Shown: positions 45,669 to 58,332, counted from the first letter of the stretch. The stretch is DNA of 60,000 nucleotides from Owenia fusiformis (GCA_903813345.2 CAIIXF020000012.1:11392932-11452931), one strand, 5' to 3'. A program made the numbers and translations. Notes: generated from the sequence alone by a model not told the origin.

Positions 45669-46835
45669 TATATAACTATCAATGCCATATTTCAATCCGC
45701 GGTGTAGTCTAAGCAAATACTGAAGCTGAGCGGGTGTATATGTGTACTTTGATGCAATCCACATGAAGTCACATGTTACTTTTCAAATATGAACTCCTCC
45801 TTCCCCACATTTTATACATCTTTCAATTTTGCACAAAGAGTGCACTAATGTACTTAGAAAAGAGTGTGGACGATATTTTGTTTATAAAAAGTATGAAAAA
45901 TAAGAAAATTAGTGACCTACTTTTACTTTTGTGAACCATTCCGTAGTAACACGTGGACTTGCATCGAATTTCTAAACTGTTAAAATCGTTCATTTGGAGA
46001 TAAAATGATCGGCAATCCCTGCTCATTTCGTGAAGATTTCCTTCAAAGAAGGTTGGGGCCCTAAGGCTTTTTCATTCTTCTATCAAGAGGTAATAACTTA
46101 TTCCTTCATAACTAAGCACTGATTTACTTGAGTCGAAGAATGATGAAAAACTGCATGATTTTAAAAGAATTTTTGGCCAGGGGGGTTCGCTCGACCCCAT
46201 CGAACCCCCCCCCCTGGCTATGGGCCTGTTCTTATCATAAAAAAGGTATTTACTTATGAACTGTTATTACAAAACTAGTACAAAACCAGGTGGTGGGCCG
46301 AAACGTCCAATATCGGGAAGGAACTTGAGAATCGTGTTTTGATGTAATAGAAGAACGATTTTTCAGAGTACAGGACGTCTGTACCGTTCTCAGTAGCTTC
46401 GTATAAAATCATCGTCCTCACAAGGAAACTCTTACAGAAAGATGTTTGATTTGGCCAATGTGAGTGATGGTTTATTTTGTTCCTAGTCAAAGAATAAATT
46501 GTGCGAAATTCATAATATTTCGTAGTCTTAATGCCCGGGTTCCTTCTCAGTATAAGACATTCACATTCACACCGCGGGAAAACATGCATCGATGCCTTTA
46601 TCATAAAAATATATTCCATTTGCAGTTAGGGGTGATCCAGGCGGCTCCTTAGGGGCACCCACAGGTACTGACTAACCTTACGGACTTGGTCAAGAGCCAC
46701 ATCTCCCCGGATTTGGTGGACTTTGGTCCGGCCCGAGGAAGTCCAAATAGAGGTTCGCCCAACCAACCCCTAATATAAACCTCTTCGTCTGTTTTTGGAC
46801 AGCGTGACGAGGTCTGTTATTTATTTATTTTTTTG

Positions 46836-47368
46836 ATTATTACCACCTTGCCTGGCCTGTTGTAGGGGTATTAGTGTTAGTTTCGAAGACTTTTATCTTA
46901 CTTTATTATATTCCCCATATGTATGCTAGATGCTCAGTGGCTTATTCATGGTCACATGTTATGAAATAGTTGAACTAATTCCCTGGAAAGTCCTAAATCC
47001 CTGCTAACAGGGAAGATGAAATGTACTAATCACCGGTTAGGTCATGTGACCAGTCATTAGTACATTTTATCTTCCCTGCTAGCTTGGATTATAGGATCAA
47101 TGCCACTAAGACCCTGTAAAGCATTAAATGTTGAGATTAAAATACCTCTTATTTTGTTTTTGTTTACATGTGGGGTATATAATTAAACAAATAGTGACTG
47201 CCATATTTTTTCCCTCGGGAATATCCAGCCCACTGACATGTTCCCTTGGCCTGTAGCCTCGTCGGGAACAGAATATTCCACCAGGAAGAATATTTTGCAC
47301 TAATTCCCTCAATGGCAGTCACTATTTGTATAATATTGGACCCTGGGCCTTCGGCCTTCGGCCTTTAA
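46836..47368. mobile_element. decayed foldback element related to 14.3 kb
   Basis: It starts GATTATTACCACCTTGCCTG with GTTGTAGGGGTATTAGTG, like the centre of the 14313-14989 palindrome, and ends in the ATATTGGACCCTGGGCCTTC tract. Internal shorter inverted segments (46.98-47.09 kb) suggest rearrangement. Confidence 0.4.
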
Positions 47369-47765
47369 AAAATAAAGTTGTTCATCATATAATTTTCAAA
47401 TATTTTAATTTCCCGCCACTTTTTGAACAAAAGTTTAAATTAAAGACTATCAAATACAACACCTGTAAAATAGGAGAAAACAGTATTTTCTTTACTCCAT
47501 TGGATAGATCAGGCAACTCATATTATTTCACCCATTCAGTCTAAGATTTTATGCATTTATGAACTTTTAAAACAATTTTATTTGGTGATGTCCCGATGAT
47601 ACGCTATGGTGTCACTCAGGTGGCAAAAAATGTCAATTTTTTAATTCGGTAATCTTCTATACATGCAAAATAAAGCAATATTGCTGGCCTTTATAGGTTC
47701 AATGCGATTTGTATCATAAATATTTATGTACCACTGGATTCAATGATAGCTAACATTTTAAATGC

Positions 47766-48086
47766 TGTTTCCCTCAGCCACTTCGCAGCGGTATCGCTTG
47801 TACCTCTCACGCAACAGGTCCTGGATTCGATCCCCGGTTCAGGCATAACGTTTTTCGTGGAATTTGGCTGAATAGTCCAAAATTCGTACAGAAGACCGTG
47901 GTGTGTCCTTGCATAACTTTGTATTAGTGCAAAAAAGAACACATGGCTCCTTCAAGGAGGGGTTCCTGTGTCTGCCCTTCCATGATTACACGCGTTAATT
48001 ACGACCTTATATATATGGGATATACCCAAGAGGTACTGCTCACCTTCATTGATGGTAAACAAAATACAACACAATACAATTAGTTA
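47766..48086 (+). mobile_element. tRNA-derived SINE
   Basis: The head (47766-47850) resembles a tRNA, perhaps Val(CAC): GTTTCC start, an A-box-like CTTCGCAGCGGTATCGC, an anticodon-arm-like CCTCTCACGCAACAGG and a B-box-like GGATTCGATCC. A body of about 200 bp follows and ends in an A-rich tail (AAACAAAATACAACACAATA). Arm mismatches argue against a functional tRNA gene. Confidence 0.55.
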
Positions 48087-48150
48087 ATTCCTTGATTATT
48101 TTAACCAATTTTCATATAGGGAAAATCTGTGAAGAAGAAGTGGCTGCTGG

Positions 48151-48755
48151 TCATACTAATCTACCTAAAAAGAATGTCCCACATCCGTGTTGTTGTCCAA
48201 TCCAGAAGTCACGAAATGCATTCATGAACTCTTCTCTGTTTATTTCTCCACTGTCGTCTCCGTCGATGGATTCAAATGCATTCTGGGAGAATTGGATGGG
48301 GATTCCGAACAATATGAAAAACTCATTAAATTCATCATGTGAGATTTGTTTATCTTTGTCTGTATCAATGAACCAGAAAAGAGACGCGGATATATAATCC
48401 AAAACCTGTATAAATGTTCCGATGTTTTCTGGTTTTAAATTTTCTGCAGCATTAAGGGTGAACTCCGTCAAAGACACTTTTCGATTATTTCCTATATCAC
48501 CCCCTCTTGTGACAAGCTCTCCCCATAGAATTTGTAAGAAGATTCGATCAATAGTTTCAATAGCTCGTTTAGATGGTCCCTTATATCTTGTTTTGATTTT
48601 GAAGATCAATTCTTCATAGTGTGATCTCGTAAGGTATTCGCCAGTTTTTCGAGTGATTACAGCATCAAAATACGTTTTCATTTTCCGTTTCCATAGAAAC
48701 GTTGCTGTTGCCTTGACAACATCACGTGCATCAGTATCACTTTGCTGATCCATTT
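48151..48755 (-). CDS. gene D exon 2
   Basis: This 605-nt exon follows the acceptor TTTTTCATTACAG. It contains all four EF-hand positions and the stop codon, and is the same length as gene A exon 2 once the insertion there is removed. Confidence 0.9.
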
Positions 48756-51700
48756 CTGTAATGAAAAATATGAACAATCATTGTAAAATGCAACAGAACG
48801 TATCAATTCATTGTTTTAAGAATGCTTGCAGAAATGCATCCTTGATTAACAATGTTAACCATGAAAGTCCTAATATCGTAATACAGAAAAATGGACGGAT
48901 GAATTCCTTAATTTAAGAATGCTTGCAGAAATGCACCCCTGATTAACAATAATTTACCATGGATGTCCTGATGTCATAATAAAGAACGTATCAATTCAAT
49001 AGTTTAAGAATGCTTACAGAAGTGCACCCCTGATTAACAATGTCAACCATGGGTGTATTTATAACATAATACAGAACAATGGACGGATGAATTCCTTAAT
49101 TTAAGAATGCTTACAGAAATGCATCCCTTATTAACAATGTCAACCATGGGTGTATTTATAACATAATACAGAACAATGGACGGATGGATTCATTAATTTA
49201 GGAATGCCTGCAGAAATGCACCCCTGATTAACAAAACTTTACCATGGACGCCCTGATGTCATAATAAAGAACGTATCAATTCATTAGTTTAAGAATGCTT
49301 ACAGAAGTGCACCCCTGATTAACAATGTACACCATGGAAGTCCTAATATCATAATACAGAAAAATTGACGGATGAATTCCTTAATTTAAGAATGCTTACA
49401 GAAATGCACCCCTGATTAACAAAATTTTACCATGGACGCCCTGATGTCATAATAAAGAACGTATCAATTCATTAGTTTAAGAATGCTTACAGAAGTGCAC
49501 CCCTGATTAACAATAATGTACCATGGATGTCCTGATGGCATCATAAAGAACGTATCAATTCATTAGTTTAAGAATGCTTGCAGAAATGCAACCCCGATTA
49601 ACAATATTTTACCATGGACGTCCTGATGTCGTAATAAAGAACGTATCAATTTATAAGTTTAAAAATGCTTACAGAAATGCACCATTGATTTACAATCTTA
49701 ACCATGGAAGTACTTATAAAAGAACAATGGACGTATTAATTCATTTGTTTAAGAATGCTTGCAGAAATGCACCCCTTATTAACAATTTCAACCTAAAAGT
49801 ACTGATTAAAGAACAATGGACGTATGAATTCATTAATTTAAGAATGTTTACAGAAATGCACTACTGGTTAATGTGTTAACCATGGAAGTACCGATTAAAG
49901 AACAATGGACGTATGAATTCATTAATTTAAGAATGCTTGCAGAAATGCACCCCTTATTAACAATTTCAACCTAAAAGTACTGATTAAAGAACAATGGACG
50001 TATGAATTCATTAATTTAAGAATGTTTACAGAAATGCACCACTGATTAATGTGTTAACCATGGAAGTACCGATTCAAGAACAATGGACGTATGACTTCAT
50101 TAATTTAAGAATGCTTACAGAAATGCACTACTGATTAATGTGTTAACCATGGAAGTACCGATTAAAGAACAATGGACGTATGAATTCATTAATTTAAGAA
50201 TGCTTACAGAAATGCACCACTGATTAATGTGTTAACCATGGAAGTACTGATTAAAGAACAATGGACGTATGAATTCATTAATTTAAGAATGCTTATAGAA
50301 ATGCACCACTGATTAATGTGTTAACCATGGAAGTACCGATTAAAGAACAATGGACGGATGAATTCATTAACTTAAGAATGGAGAAATGCACCCTTAATTA
50401 ACAATGTAAGGCAATGTTTACTCCACATGGGACAATATCTATGCCTGTTTTTTTCCCGGTGTCTGCATCTTTAACATCTTTGATGCGTCACGTATGTCAG
50501 TCAGGTATGTTTTTGTTTTATTTATTAGTTTCCCAAATGAAGTGACAACTACAGTTTTACAGATTTGGTTGGATAAGCAATAGATAAGCAATAGATCATG
50601 TACAAGGGACTAGGCTATTTTAGAATGGGTAATTTCGAGGTACTGAGGCCAGTTATATGGTGGAATGTTGCAAGACGTTTTCCTGTTGCTTTTAATGGGT
50701 GCAAAATAATGGTGAAACTACTTATGGATGAACATTCGCTTAACTCCAAATATAGGGGTAGCGAGAATAAAACACTGTCATGTTTATTGTGCGACACCTA
50801 CGAAAAAGAAGATGTGGAGCATTTTTTACTTAAATGCCCTTCAAATGAATATGTCATATTCAGAGATCAACTTAATACTCATTGTTATGAATGGGATATC
50901 CAAATGAAAGGGTTCCGATTAGCATCCCGTATAAAAACAATATGGCGGCTCCAGGCGAATCAACTGGATCAGTCCATTTTTAAGAAATAAGGGGAGTTCT
51001 GTAAAATCCAGTTTATTGAAATTGTCTTTGAGATAAAGTAATCCGTTTATAATGATTTTGAAAACGTTACCCAAAGAGTGATTGCGTTCAAAGAATACAT
51101 GTACAACAGCCAATATAAATCCTTGTATTAGAAACCGGTATGTCTTGCTTTGTTTCATTTGTAGGATATTTCATATGCCAAGCTGTGTGCTATTACCTTA
51201 TTGGGAAATTAAATGCCAATTTTTCCTTATTATACACAAATAGAACATCCTGAAACTTCACCCATAAATGTGGAATTGATTTGTCAAAATAAAAATCACC
51301 CTTTTATAAATGTGTGACGATCTATAATATACTTATGCTATATAACAGTTAGAGGTGTTGACACAACGACCTCGAGCCTGTGAACCCTTGAGTATTATTC
51401 CGGGATCGGGCCTTTTATACTAAACGGTGAGCAACACCAGAAACGAGCGTTCGATTTGCTAAACGATATGCGTCACCCTTTAAAAACCTCCTTGGCATTG
51501 GTACGGAAGAATGGCATTTTACAAACGAACAAACATTTGAGTGTCTAAAAGATATTGCATGTATAGTCATGCAACAATATACGTGCCGTCAGCGATATCT
51601 AACAAACGTATACACTTAATGTAACTTCATTCAGTGGAGGAGGGTGGCCCTCAAGGGAGGTACATGGGCCGACCAGGGGACTATACTCTCTCTCTGAAAT

Positions 51701-53734
51701 TTAGTTAATATCTAACTATTATGGATGAACAGTACCAAGCTTGGGGAAGGTACAATAATAAGCAATGCTTTCTTGTTCTTTTTGTTGATTGGTAGTTGCA
51801 ACGTCAACGCGGCAGCCTGACGTTTTTGCAACAAACGATTGTGTCTCTTAAGCAGCCTGTACATTTTTGGTTTTACTCGCATATTTGTATTTATATTTAT
51901 GTACATTTACTATACATACTAATTTAGAATTGCACCATATAGCAACACCACCAACCTTTAATTAACATAAATTGTATATTTATTTTACTAGCCTACAACA
52001 TATTGAAAGCATCTCATACTTTCATACAGTACTGCAGTACCGACCTTGGGGAAGGTACGATGATATGCTATGTCTTCTTTTTAATTTTATAGAAAATGCA
52101 GCTCCATAATGTCATTTTTTGATTAATCTCAAGAGTGGTAGGTAACAGGTCTATTTAGGCATACGGCGTCTACGCGGTAGCTAGGCGTCGTCGTCGGTTC
52201 AAAAAGAAAAACCAAAACAAACAACAAAGCAACGAGCGTTTGTAAAATATAGTTACTTTTTTATAATTGCGTTACAATTAGGTGCTAGGCCAATCTTGGT
52301 CGGCGGCGTGCGTCTACGCGCTAGCTAGGCGTCGTCGTCAGTTAAAAAGCAACGACATTGTTTGTTTGTTAATAGTGATTATTTTCAATTTAACATAATT
52401 TGTATACATGTATCTCCTTTATATAAAGGGCAATAAATATATACATACATACAATAGCACCATAACCAAAGCTAGCCACGTTTATAAAAACATGTTTTTA
52501 AAAGCATTTTTTAAATAACTGAAATATAAAAAGAATCGTTGTCCTTAAATAGCCTCTTGGTGAATGAGGTCAGTCCATTCATGAGACTTTGATTTGAATG
52601 AACAAATTATTAATAAGTACCATGGCAACAAAACCAATTTCCCTTGAAACAAATCAGTCATAAATAGTGTGTCCTCAGTTTCTTAAAATGCGATGCGATT
52701 GCGTGATTCCGTCGAATTGGGTATGGGCAGGACAAGAATGAGCGAACGGGATGGATATCAAAACCAATTTTCGACTCGAAGTTCTGTTGCACCTTCCCGT
52801 TCGATTAGGTCTATAAATTTTTTATAATGGTTTGGCAAAACTTTTCAAGAACTTAAAAGAAAATTATTTTGCAATGGGCGTATCTAGATGTTTTTTGGTT
52901 CAGAAACAGTTTTCACGATTATGCGAACAACCTTGGCGAGCACGTGCATAAGTTCACGACGGTGTCGAATGATCAACAATCGAGGAAAAAAGAAGATAAT
53001 TTCGTAATGGTTTGACCCCTTCTCTTGTCCGATGGAATTTTAAAATGTTGATCTGTTTTTCACTTGAATATTTAAAAAATCAACATTTTTCGCTAATGCC
53101 TTGGTCACATATGCTCCGATATCATCGGCCGGCGCCCGGTCGATTGAGTATTCTGTTCAAAACTGAATACAATTGTGAATAGGATACTCAATCGGCCGGG
53201 CGCCGCCCGATGAATCGGAGCAAATGTGACCCAGGCATAAAGGAACCATCTTTTACTAACTCCCCCTAACGAAACTAGCTTCGTTATTCCATAACCGTTG
53301 ATATTGGACAGCACACCCCTAGCCTAAATGATTAAACAAAATTTGATTTATGGGGCGCCCGCCCGTCAGCCCGTCAATCCATTCACCCATCCGCCCGCCC
53401 ATGAGCAAAAGTCGACAGCAATATAGCACTTTTCAATGTGCGATAAAAAGTTCAACTATGTCCAAAAAGTTAGCAGATATTTAGCCCGTTGGGAAACACG
53501 TTTCAAGAACGTGGTGCGAAATTGTTTGGTCTGACTGGGAAGGTATAACCCTTCTACAGCCCAAGTTTGACCGATACTGATGTAAACAAACAAAACTTTT
53601 GTCTTTTCTATATGTGAATAAATTAAGCCTTTAGTATTTTAAGATCCTATTTTATCAGAATATAGGTACATAAATATATATTTACCTTTCTTAGTACTGA
53701 CATTCCCTTCACTTATTGTTACACAGTGTGCCAT
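48151..53734 (-). CDS. EF-hand calcium-binding protein gene D (intact, 2 exons)
   Basis: Exon 1 (53686-53734) encodes MAHCVTISEGNVSTKK. Exon 2 (48151-48755) continues after the split Glu codon with MDQQSDTD and ends at TGA, for 217 residues. The protein resembles sarcoplasmic calcium-binding proteins, calexcitin and luciferin-binding proteins: EF-hand 1 degenerate, EF-hand 2 (residues 103-114, DIGNNRKVSLTE) partial, EF-hand 3 (147-158, DTDKDKQISHDE) and EF-hand 4 (181-192, DGDDSGEINREE) canonical, tail GCGTFFLGRLV. It probably acts as a cytosolic Ca2+ buffer or sensor. This is the only complete copy of the four in the window. The 4.9-kb intron holds a minisatellite and a LINE remnant. Confidence 0.85.
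48797..50408. repeat. 85-97-bp minisatellite in the gene D intron
   Basis: About 17 head-to-tail units share TTTAAGAATGCTTACAGAAA, TGCACC, GATTAACAA or GATTAATGTGTTAACC and ACCATGGA. The left half has 90-97-bp units and the right half homogenised 89-bp units (for example starts at 50111, 50200 and 50289). Confidence 0.88.
50598..50990 (+). pseudogene. non-LTR retrotransposon ORF2 C-terminal fragment
   Basis: It encodes about 130 residues ending in a stop, with a zinc-knuckle-like CLLCDTYEKEDVEHFLLKCP typical of the region after reverse transcriptase in LINEs. No reverse transcriptase frame is seen upstream, so it is a 5'-truncated or decayed copy in the gene D intron, opposite in strand to the gene. 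Confidence 0.6.
51700..52400. repeat. diverged local repeats
   Basis: Two clear copies (about 52150-52260 and 52290-52400) share GTCTACGCG, TAGCTAGGCGTCGTCGTC and CAACGA. A more diverged copy lies near 51.7-51.9 kb. They are non-coding and in the gene D intron. Confidence 0.5.
52401..53096. other. gene D intron, no feature seen
   Basis: AT-rich sequence with no open frame, repeat boundary or RNA motif that I can support. Confidence 0.4.
53097..53238. mobile_element. 140-bp palindromic MITE
   Basis: The ends ATGCCTTGGTCACATATGCT and AGCAAATGTGACCCAGGCAT are inverted, with GGCCGGCGCCCGGTCGATTG and its complement inside. Confidence 0.7.
53686..53734 (-). CDS. gene D exon 1
   Basis: ATG at 53732-53734; 16 codons plus one base before GTAAA. 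It matches gene A exon 1 in length, phase and the MAHC-TIS start. Confidence 0.75.
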
Positions 53735-55720
53735 GTTGATGGTGAATACAAATATGTGTCGTCTTTACGTTAGGTGTGCTCCTCTAGATATTGTAAGTCT
53801 TAACTTGTATTCGTGATACTATTTTATGGGCAATTATTTAAGTTTGAATAGTACCTGCCATTATTTCGTTGATGTTTTATTGAGTTTGTAAAATAGTAGG
53901 TTAATCCAGTAGTCGACAGCCGAAAGTTTGTATGAGTTTGCTCTAAAAAAGCGGTTCATCCGCCAGCCGACAGCCGGCGGTTAGATTCGCGAAATATATC
54001 TGAGTTACAGCCAAACCCTCGTATAGGGCACGTATAGAGACCTTGTACTAAACTATGTAGCTAAAGCCACGTCTGTGAAGGCCCAAGTAATCTTGGCTAC
54101 CCATCTATTCTGACTCTTGCCGAAGTATACTGACCCGACCCAAGTATTCTGAGATTACTTATTTTTTCGAATACACTCGATAGATGTCCGCGTTCGTTTT
54201 TTAATCATTTGTCGATGGATTCCACGTATATTCAAAAGATGGCTCCTGAAATTAATTTGGAAACCGCTCATGTTTTTATAAATGATATAGATGACTACCT
54301 CGTGTCGGAATGTAAAAAAGAAAAATTACAAGGGCGGAGGACCCAATTTTTGAATATGCGTGTTGTATCATACATAAGGTAAAACGCAATGGCCGATCTG
54401 GCGGAAGGCCTTTGGAGGGCCCCAAAAAGTGAGGGCCGAAAAACGTAAACGGCACAAGATCTGCTTCTCTCCACATCAATTGCTTAAAATGCTTCAATTA
54501 GTTGTAAAAGTCGGAACACTTTCTTCAATTAGTTGTAAAAGTCGGAACACTTTGAGCAATTAAGGTAACAACTTGGCATTACTGGGCATTATTTATTTCA
54601 ATTTTGAGTCTTTTTTATAAACTGGGCTCAAATTTTCAGATTTAGGACCCCCTACCCTTGATTTTCAGATCCGCCCCTGGAACGAATATATTTTTTACAG
54701 CCACTGTATATCGTCTGTGCGTTTTTTACTTTTTATGTAAATTTGGATCAAATTTATTCGTGTAAATAAATATGAGTGTATTCCTAAAAACAAAAATGCA
54801 ATAGTAATAAAATTATTCCCTCGTTATGATGTTATGACATCTTTGCTAGCTGACAGTGACAGCAACATATTTTAACAAGGCATTAACATGCAAAATGTCA
54901 CCACTGGCATTTGTTACAGACGCCGCACGCCAACCACCGAACGCCGTCCACAAAAAATTTGGAGACTATAACAATATGTCACTACTTGTAGACTACCACT
55001 CCTTGATATTTGAATTTCAGTAAAAGTAGCTACAAGAATTTTCAATATTTAAATCTTGGTCACCATATCAGCCTGCTCAGCGCTCTTCGTGTAATTTTGA
55101 TTTTTCAGTACACCAGATGAACTCATCTGTATCTATGTTACAAGTCTCTTAATTAGTCTATAAATACAAACATGCCGAGATTAGAAGTAATACTATGATG
55201 TAGTACATTTAACACTTCTAAAGCATAGTTGAAAACATGTTTTTATCTGTTTAATACATCAAGATTTTTGTAACTGGAAACCTGAGACACAAGATCTAAG
55301 GTCATGTGTAATACTAGTATGTACAACCTGTGCTGCAAAGCAAGACCGAGGAGGCCGATTGTGCAAAGTCACAAACTACAATACGAGGAACAGAAATATC
55401 TTTCAGTGAGTATATGTAGTTTTGAAATAATAAAGCAAATACTAATTGAACAACATTTAAAATCAAACATTTTAATGATTGTATTGGCATTGTTTAATTA
55501 TATCTCATCCAAGCCTGAGGATGCGACTTGATAAATATAACGTTGCTAGAATTCTTGTAGTAGTTGAGTAATTATAATCGAGGCTAAACGAACCTGACTT
55601 TCCACGGGTTTCAAAAAGCATAGCACCAACAACAACAACAATACCCAAAGATGTATTCGCATTTAGTACATAACTACCATGACTGAATAAAATGTCCCAT
55701 TTTTCAATGATTCTAAAACT
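53735..55720. other. upstream flank of gene D, no gene recognised
   Basis: It contains a sequence at about 53895-53995 resembling the inverted-repeat element upstream of gene A (GCCAGCCGACAGC, TTCGCGAA), a GGCC-rich repeat near 54.39-54.68 kb and two isolated units of the 55.7-kb satellite at about 54497-54560. Otherwise nothing is seen. Confidence 0.45.
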
Positions 55721-56805
55721 AATTGACCAAACTGAGTGCTCTAAAACGGTAGAGCATTGATTGACCCAAGAGTTAAAATTCACTTCTAGAACTGATTGAC
55801 CAAAGTGGTCAGGCATTTGCAATTCTAATTGATTGATCAAAGTTTGAGTCCGACTTTTACAAGTGATTGACTACAGCTGATGGACAAAAGTGTTTTGACT
55901 TCAAAAACTGAATGAGCTAAGTGTTTCAATTGACTAAAGTGTTCTGAATTCCCAGCTGATTGATCAAAGTGTTCTAACTGACCGAACTGTTCAAACTTCT
56001 ACAACTGATTGACCAAAGTGTTCCGACTTTTACACCTGATTGACCAAAGTCTTCTAATTGACTAAAGTGTTCAAACTTCTACAGCTGATTGACCAAAATG
56101 TTCCGACTTTTACAGCTGATTGACCAAAGTATTAAGACTTCTACAACTAATTGACTAAAGTGTTCCAACTTTTCCAGCTGATTGACCAAAGTGTTTCGAC
56201 TTCTACAGCTGATTGAGCAAAATGTTCAGACTTCTACAACTAATTGACCAAAGTGTTCCAACTTTAACAGCTGATTGACCAAAGTGTTTCCACTTCTACA
56301 GCTGATTGACCAAAGTGTTCCGATTTTTACAACTGTTTGACCAAAGAGTTCAGATTTCTACAACTGATTGACCAAAGTGTTCTTATTGACCGAAGTGTTC
56401 AAACTTCAACAGAGGCTTGACCAAAGTGTTCCGACTTTTACAGCTGATTGACCAAAGTGTTCTAATTGACCGAAGTGTTCAGACTTCTACAACTGACTGA
56501 CCGAAGTGTTCTGACATTTATAACTGATTGACCAAAGAATTCCAACTTTTATCACTGATTGACCAAAGTGTTCAGACTTTAAAAGCTAATTGACCAAAGT
56601 GTTTAAACTTCTACAACTGATTGACCAAAGTGTTCCGACTTCTACAATTGATTGACCAAAGTATTTATGCTTTTACAACTGATTGAAGAAAGTGTTCTGA
56701 CTTTTAAAATTGATTGACCAAAGCGTTCTAACTATTACAATTGATTGACCAAAGCGTTCTGACTTTTACATGTAATTGGCCAAAGTGTTCTAAACATATG
56801 CTCAA
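55720..56805 (+). repeat. ~30-bp satellite array, left (forward) arm
   Basis: About 33-36 imperfect units of TGATTGACCAAAGTGTTC plus CGACTTTTACAAC run in this orientation. They occasionally contain an inserted TCTAATTGACCGAAGTG variant, giving a higher-order pattern. Confidence 0.9.
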
Positions 56806-57725
56806 TCAGATTTCAAAGCCGGAACACTTTGGTCAATCAGTTGTAAAAGTTGGATTACTTTGATCAATCAGATGTAAAAGTGGGAACACTTTGGTCAATC
56901 AATTGTAAACGTAGGAACACTTTTTTCAATTAGTTGTAAAAGTCGGAACACTTTGGTTAATCAGATTTAAAAGTCGGAACACTTTGGTCAATCAATTGTA
57001 TAAGTAGGAACACTTTCTTCAATTAGTTGTAAAAGTCGGAACACTTTGGTCAATCAGATTTAAAAGTTGGATTACTTTGATCAATCAGATGTAAAAGTCG
57101 GAACACTTTGGTCAATCAATATCACAAGTCGGACCACTTTGGTCAATCAGATGTAAACGTTGGAACACTTTGGTCAATCAATATTACAAGTCGGACCACT
57201 TTGGTCAATCAGATGTAAAAGTCGGAACACTTTGGTCAATCAATATTACAAGTCGGACCACTTTGGTCAATCAGATGTAAAAGTCGGAACACTTTGGTCA
57301 ATCAATATTACAAGTCGGAACACTTTGGTCAATCAGATGTTAAAGTCGGAACACTTTGGTCAATCAAATGTAAAAGTTGGAACACTTTGGTCAATCAGAT
57401 GTAAACCAGGAACACTTTCTTCAATTAGTTGTAAAAGTCGGAACACTTTCTTCAATTAGTTGTAAAAGTCGGATTACTTTTGATCAATCAGATGTAAAAG
57501 TCGGGACACCTTGGGTAATCAATTGTAAAAGTAGGAATACTTTCTTCAATCAGTCGTAAAAGTTGGAACACTTTTGTCAATCAGGTGTAAACGTCAGAAC
57601 ACTCTGGTCAATTAATTTTAGAAGTCGGAACACTTTCTTCAATCAGTTGTAACATTTTGGTCAATGAGATGGAAAAGTCGGAACACTTGCTTCAGTCAGT
57701 TGTCAAAGTCGGAACACTTACTATT
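56806..57725 (-). repeat. ~30-bp satellite array, right (reverse) arm
   Basis: The same unit in reverse complement (GTCGGAACACTTTGGTCAAT plus CAGATGTAAAA) runs for about 30 units. The switch point lies near 56800. Together with the left arm it forms an inverted array of about 2 kb. Long open frames here come from the periodicity. Confidence 0.9.
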
Positions 57726-58053
57726 ACTATTCTTTGCTTTGTGGGAGTAAACAACACTGATGTAATCTTTGATATAACTATACATGCCTTCTTATACTTT
57801 GTGATTAAGGTTAGGGCTGCAACAGGAAGGAGGTGTTGAGAACTTGTCGGAGAACGAGAAGTCAAATGCAAGGTACAGAAAGTGCAAATGTAATAAACGA
57901 TAGTTTCTCATTCACTGTACACTGTTCAACTCAACCAAATTTTGGAAGTAACTTGAAACTAGAAACTTTATTTTCAGCATTTTGTCCTCATACTATGTCT
58001 TTTAAACGATTGTGTTGTCTTAGTGCGCCACATTTTTTATATCAGATTCACCA

Positions 58054-58332
58054 ATGTTCCCGTTTTTGCAAAAACATGTTGTTAATGCGAAGAATTTTAT
58101 TTTTTATTATTCAGAGGATTTGCTCAACTTTTATGCGCTGCAACGCGCATTGTTGGAATCTATGATTAGTGAAAATGACAAAGAGCAGACAATGGCGGAG
58201 ACAGCAGCAAACCACGGCCTTAGTGTTATAGAACATGATGGTGATGGTAATTGCCTGTTCCATGCATTGGTTAACCAACTGAAGCATCATAGTTGTTGGA
58301 TTTACACCAGAGCCATAAGACGTCTTGGCTAA
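58054..58332 (+). pseudogene. OTU-family cysteine protease fragment
   Basis: An open frame includes MAETAANHGLSVIEHDGDG then NCLFHALVNQLKHH. The DGDGNCLFHAL block carries the catalytic Asp and Cys of OTU deubiquitinases. The frame ends soon after, without the His region, probably where it meets other repeat DNA. OTU domains are known as cargo of animal Helitrons and other transposons, so this is likely a transposon remnant rather than a host gene. Confidence 0.6.

Noticed and set aside
47766-47850. Functional tRNA gene
   Set aside because: Stems contain mismatches and the sequence continues into a SINE-like body with an A-rich tail.
57160-57459. 99-codon open frame in the satellite
   Set aside because: A 30-bp period keeps frames open by itself; no start context or family similarity.
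48797-57725. Tandem arrays considered as CRISPR-like arrays
   Set aside because: The units are contiguous without unique spacers and the window is clearly eukaryotic.
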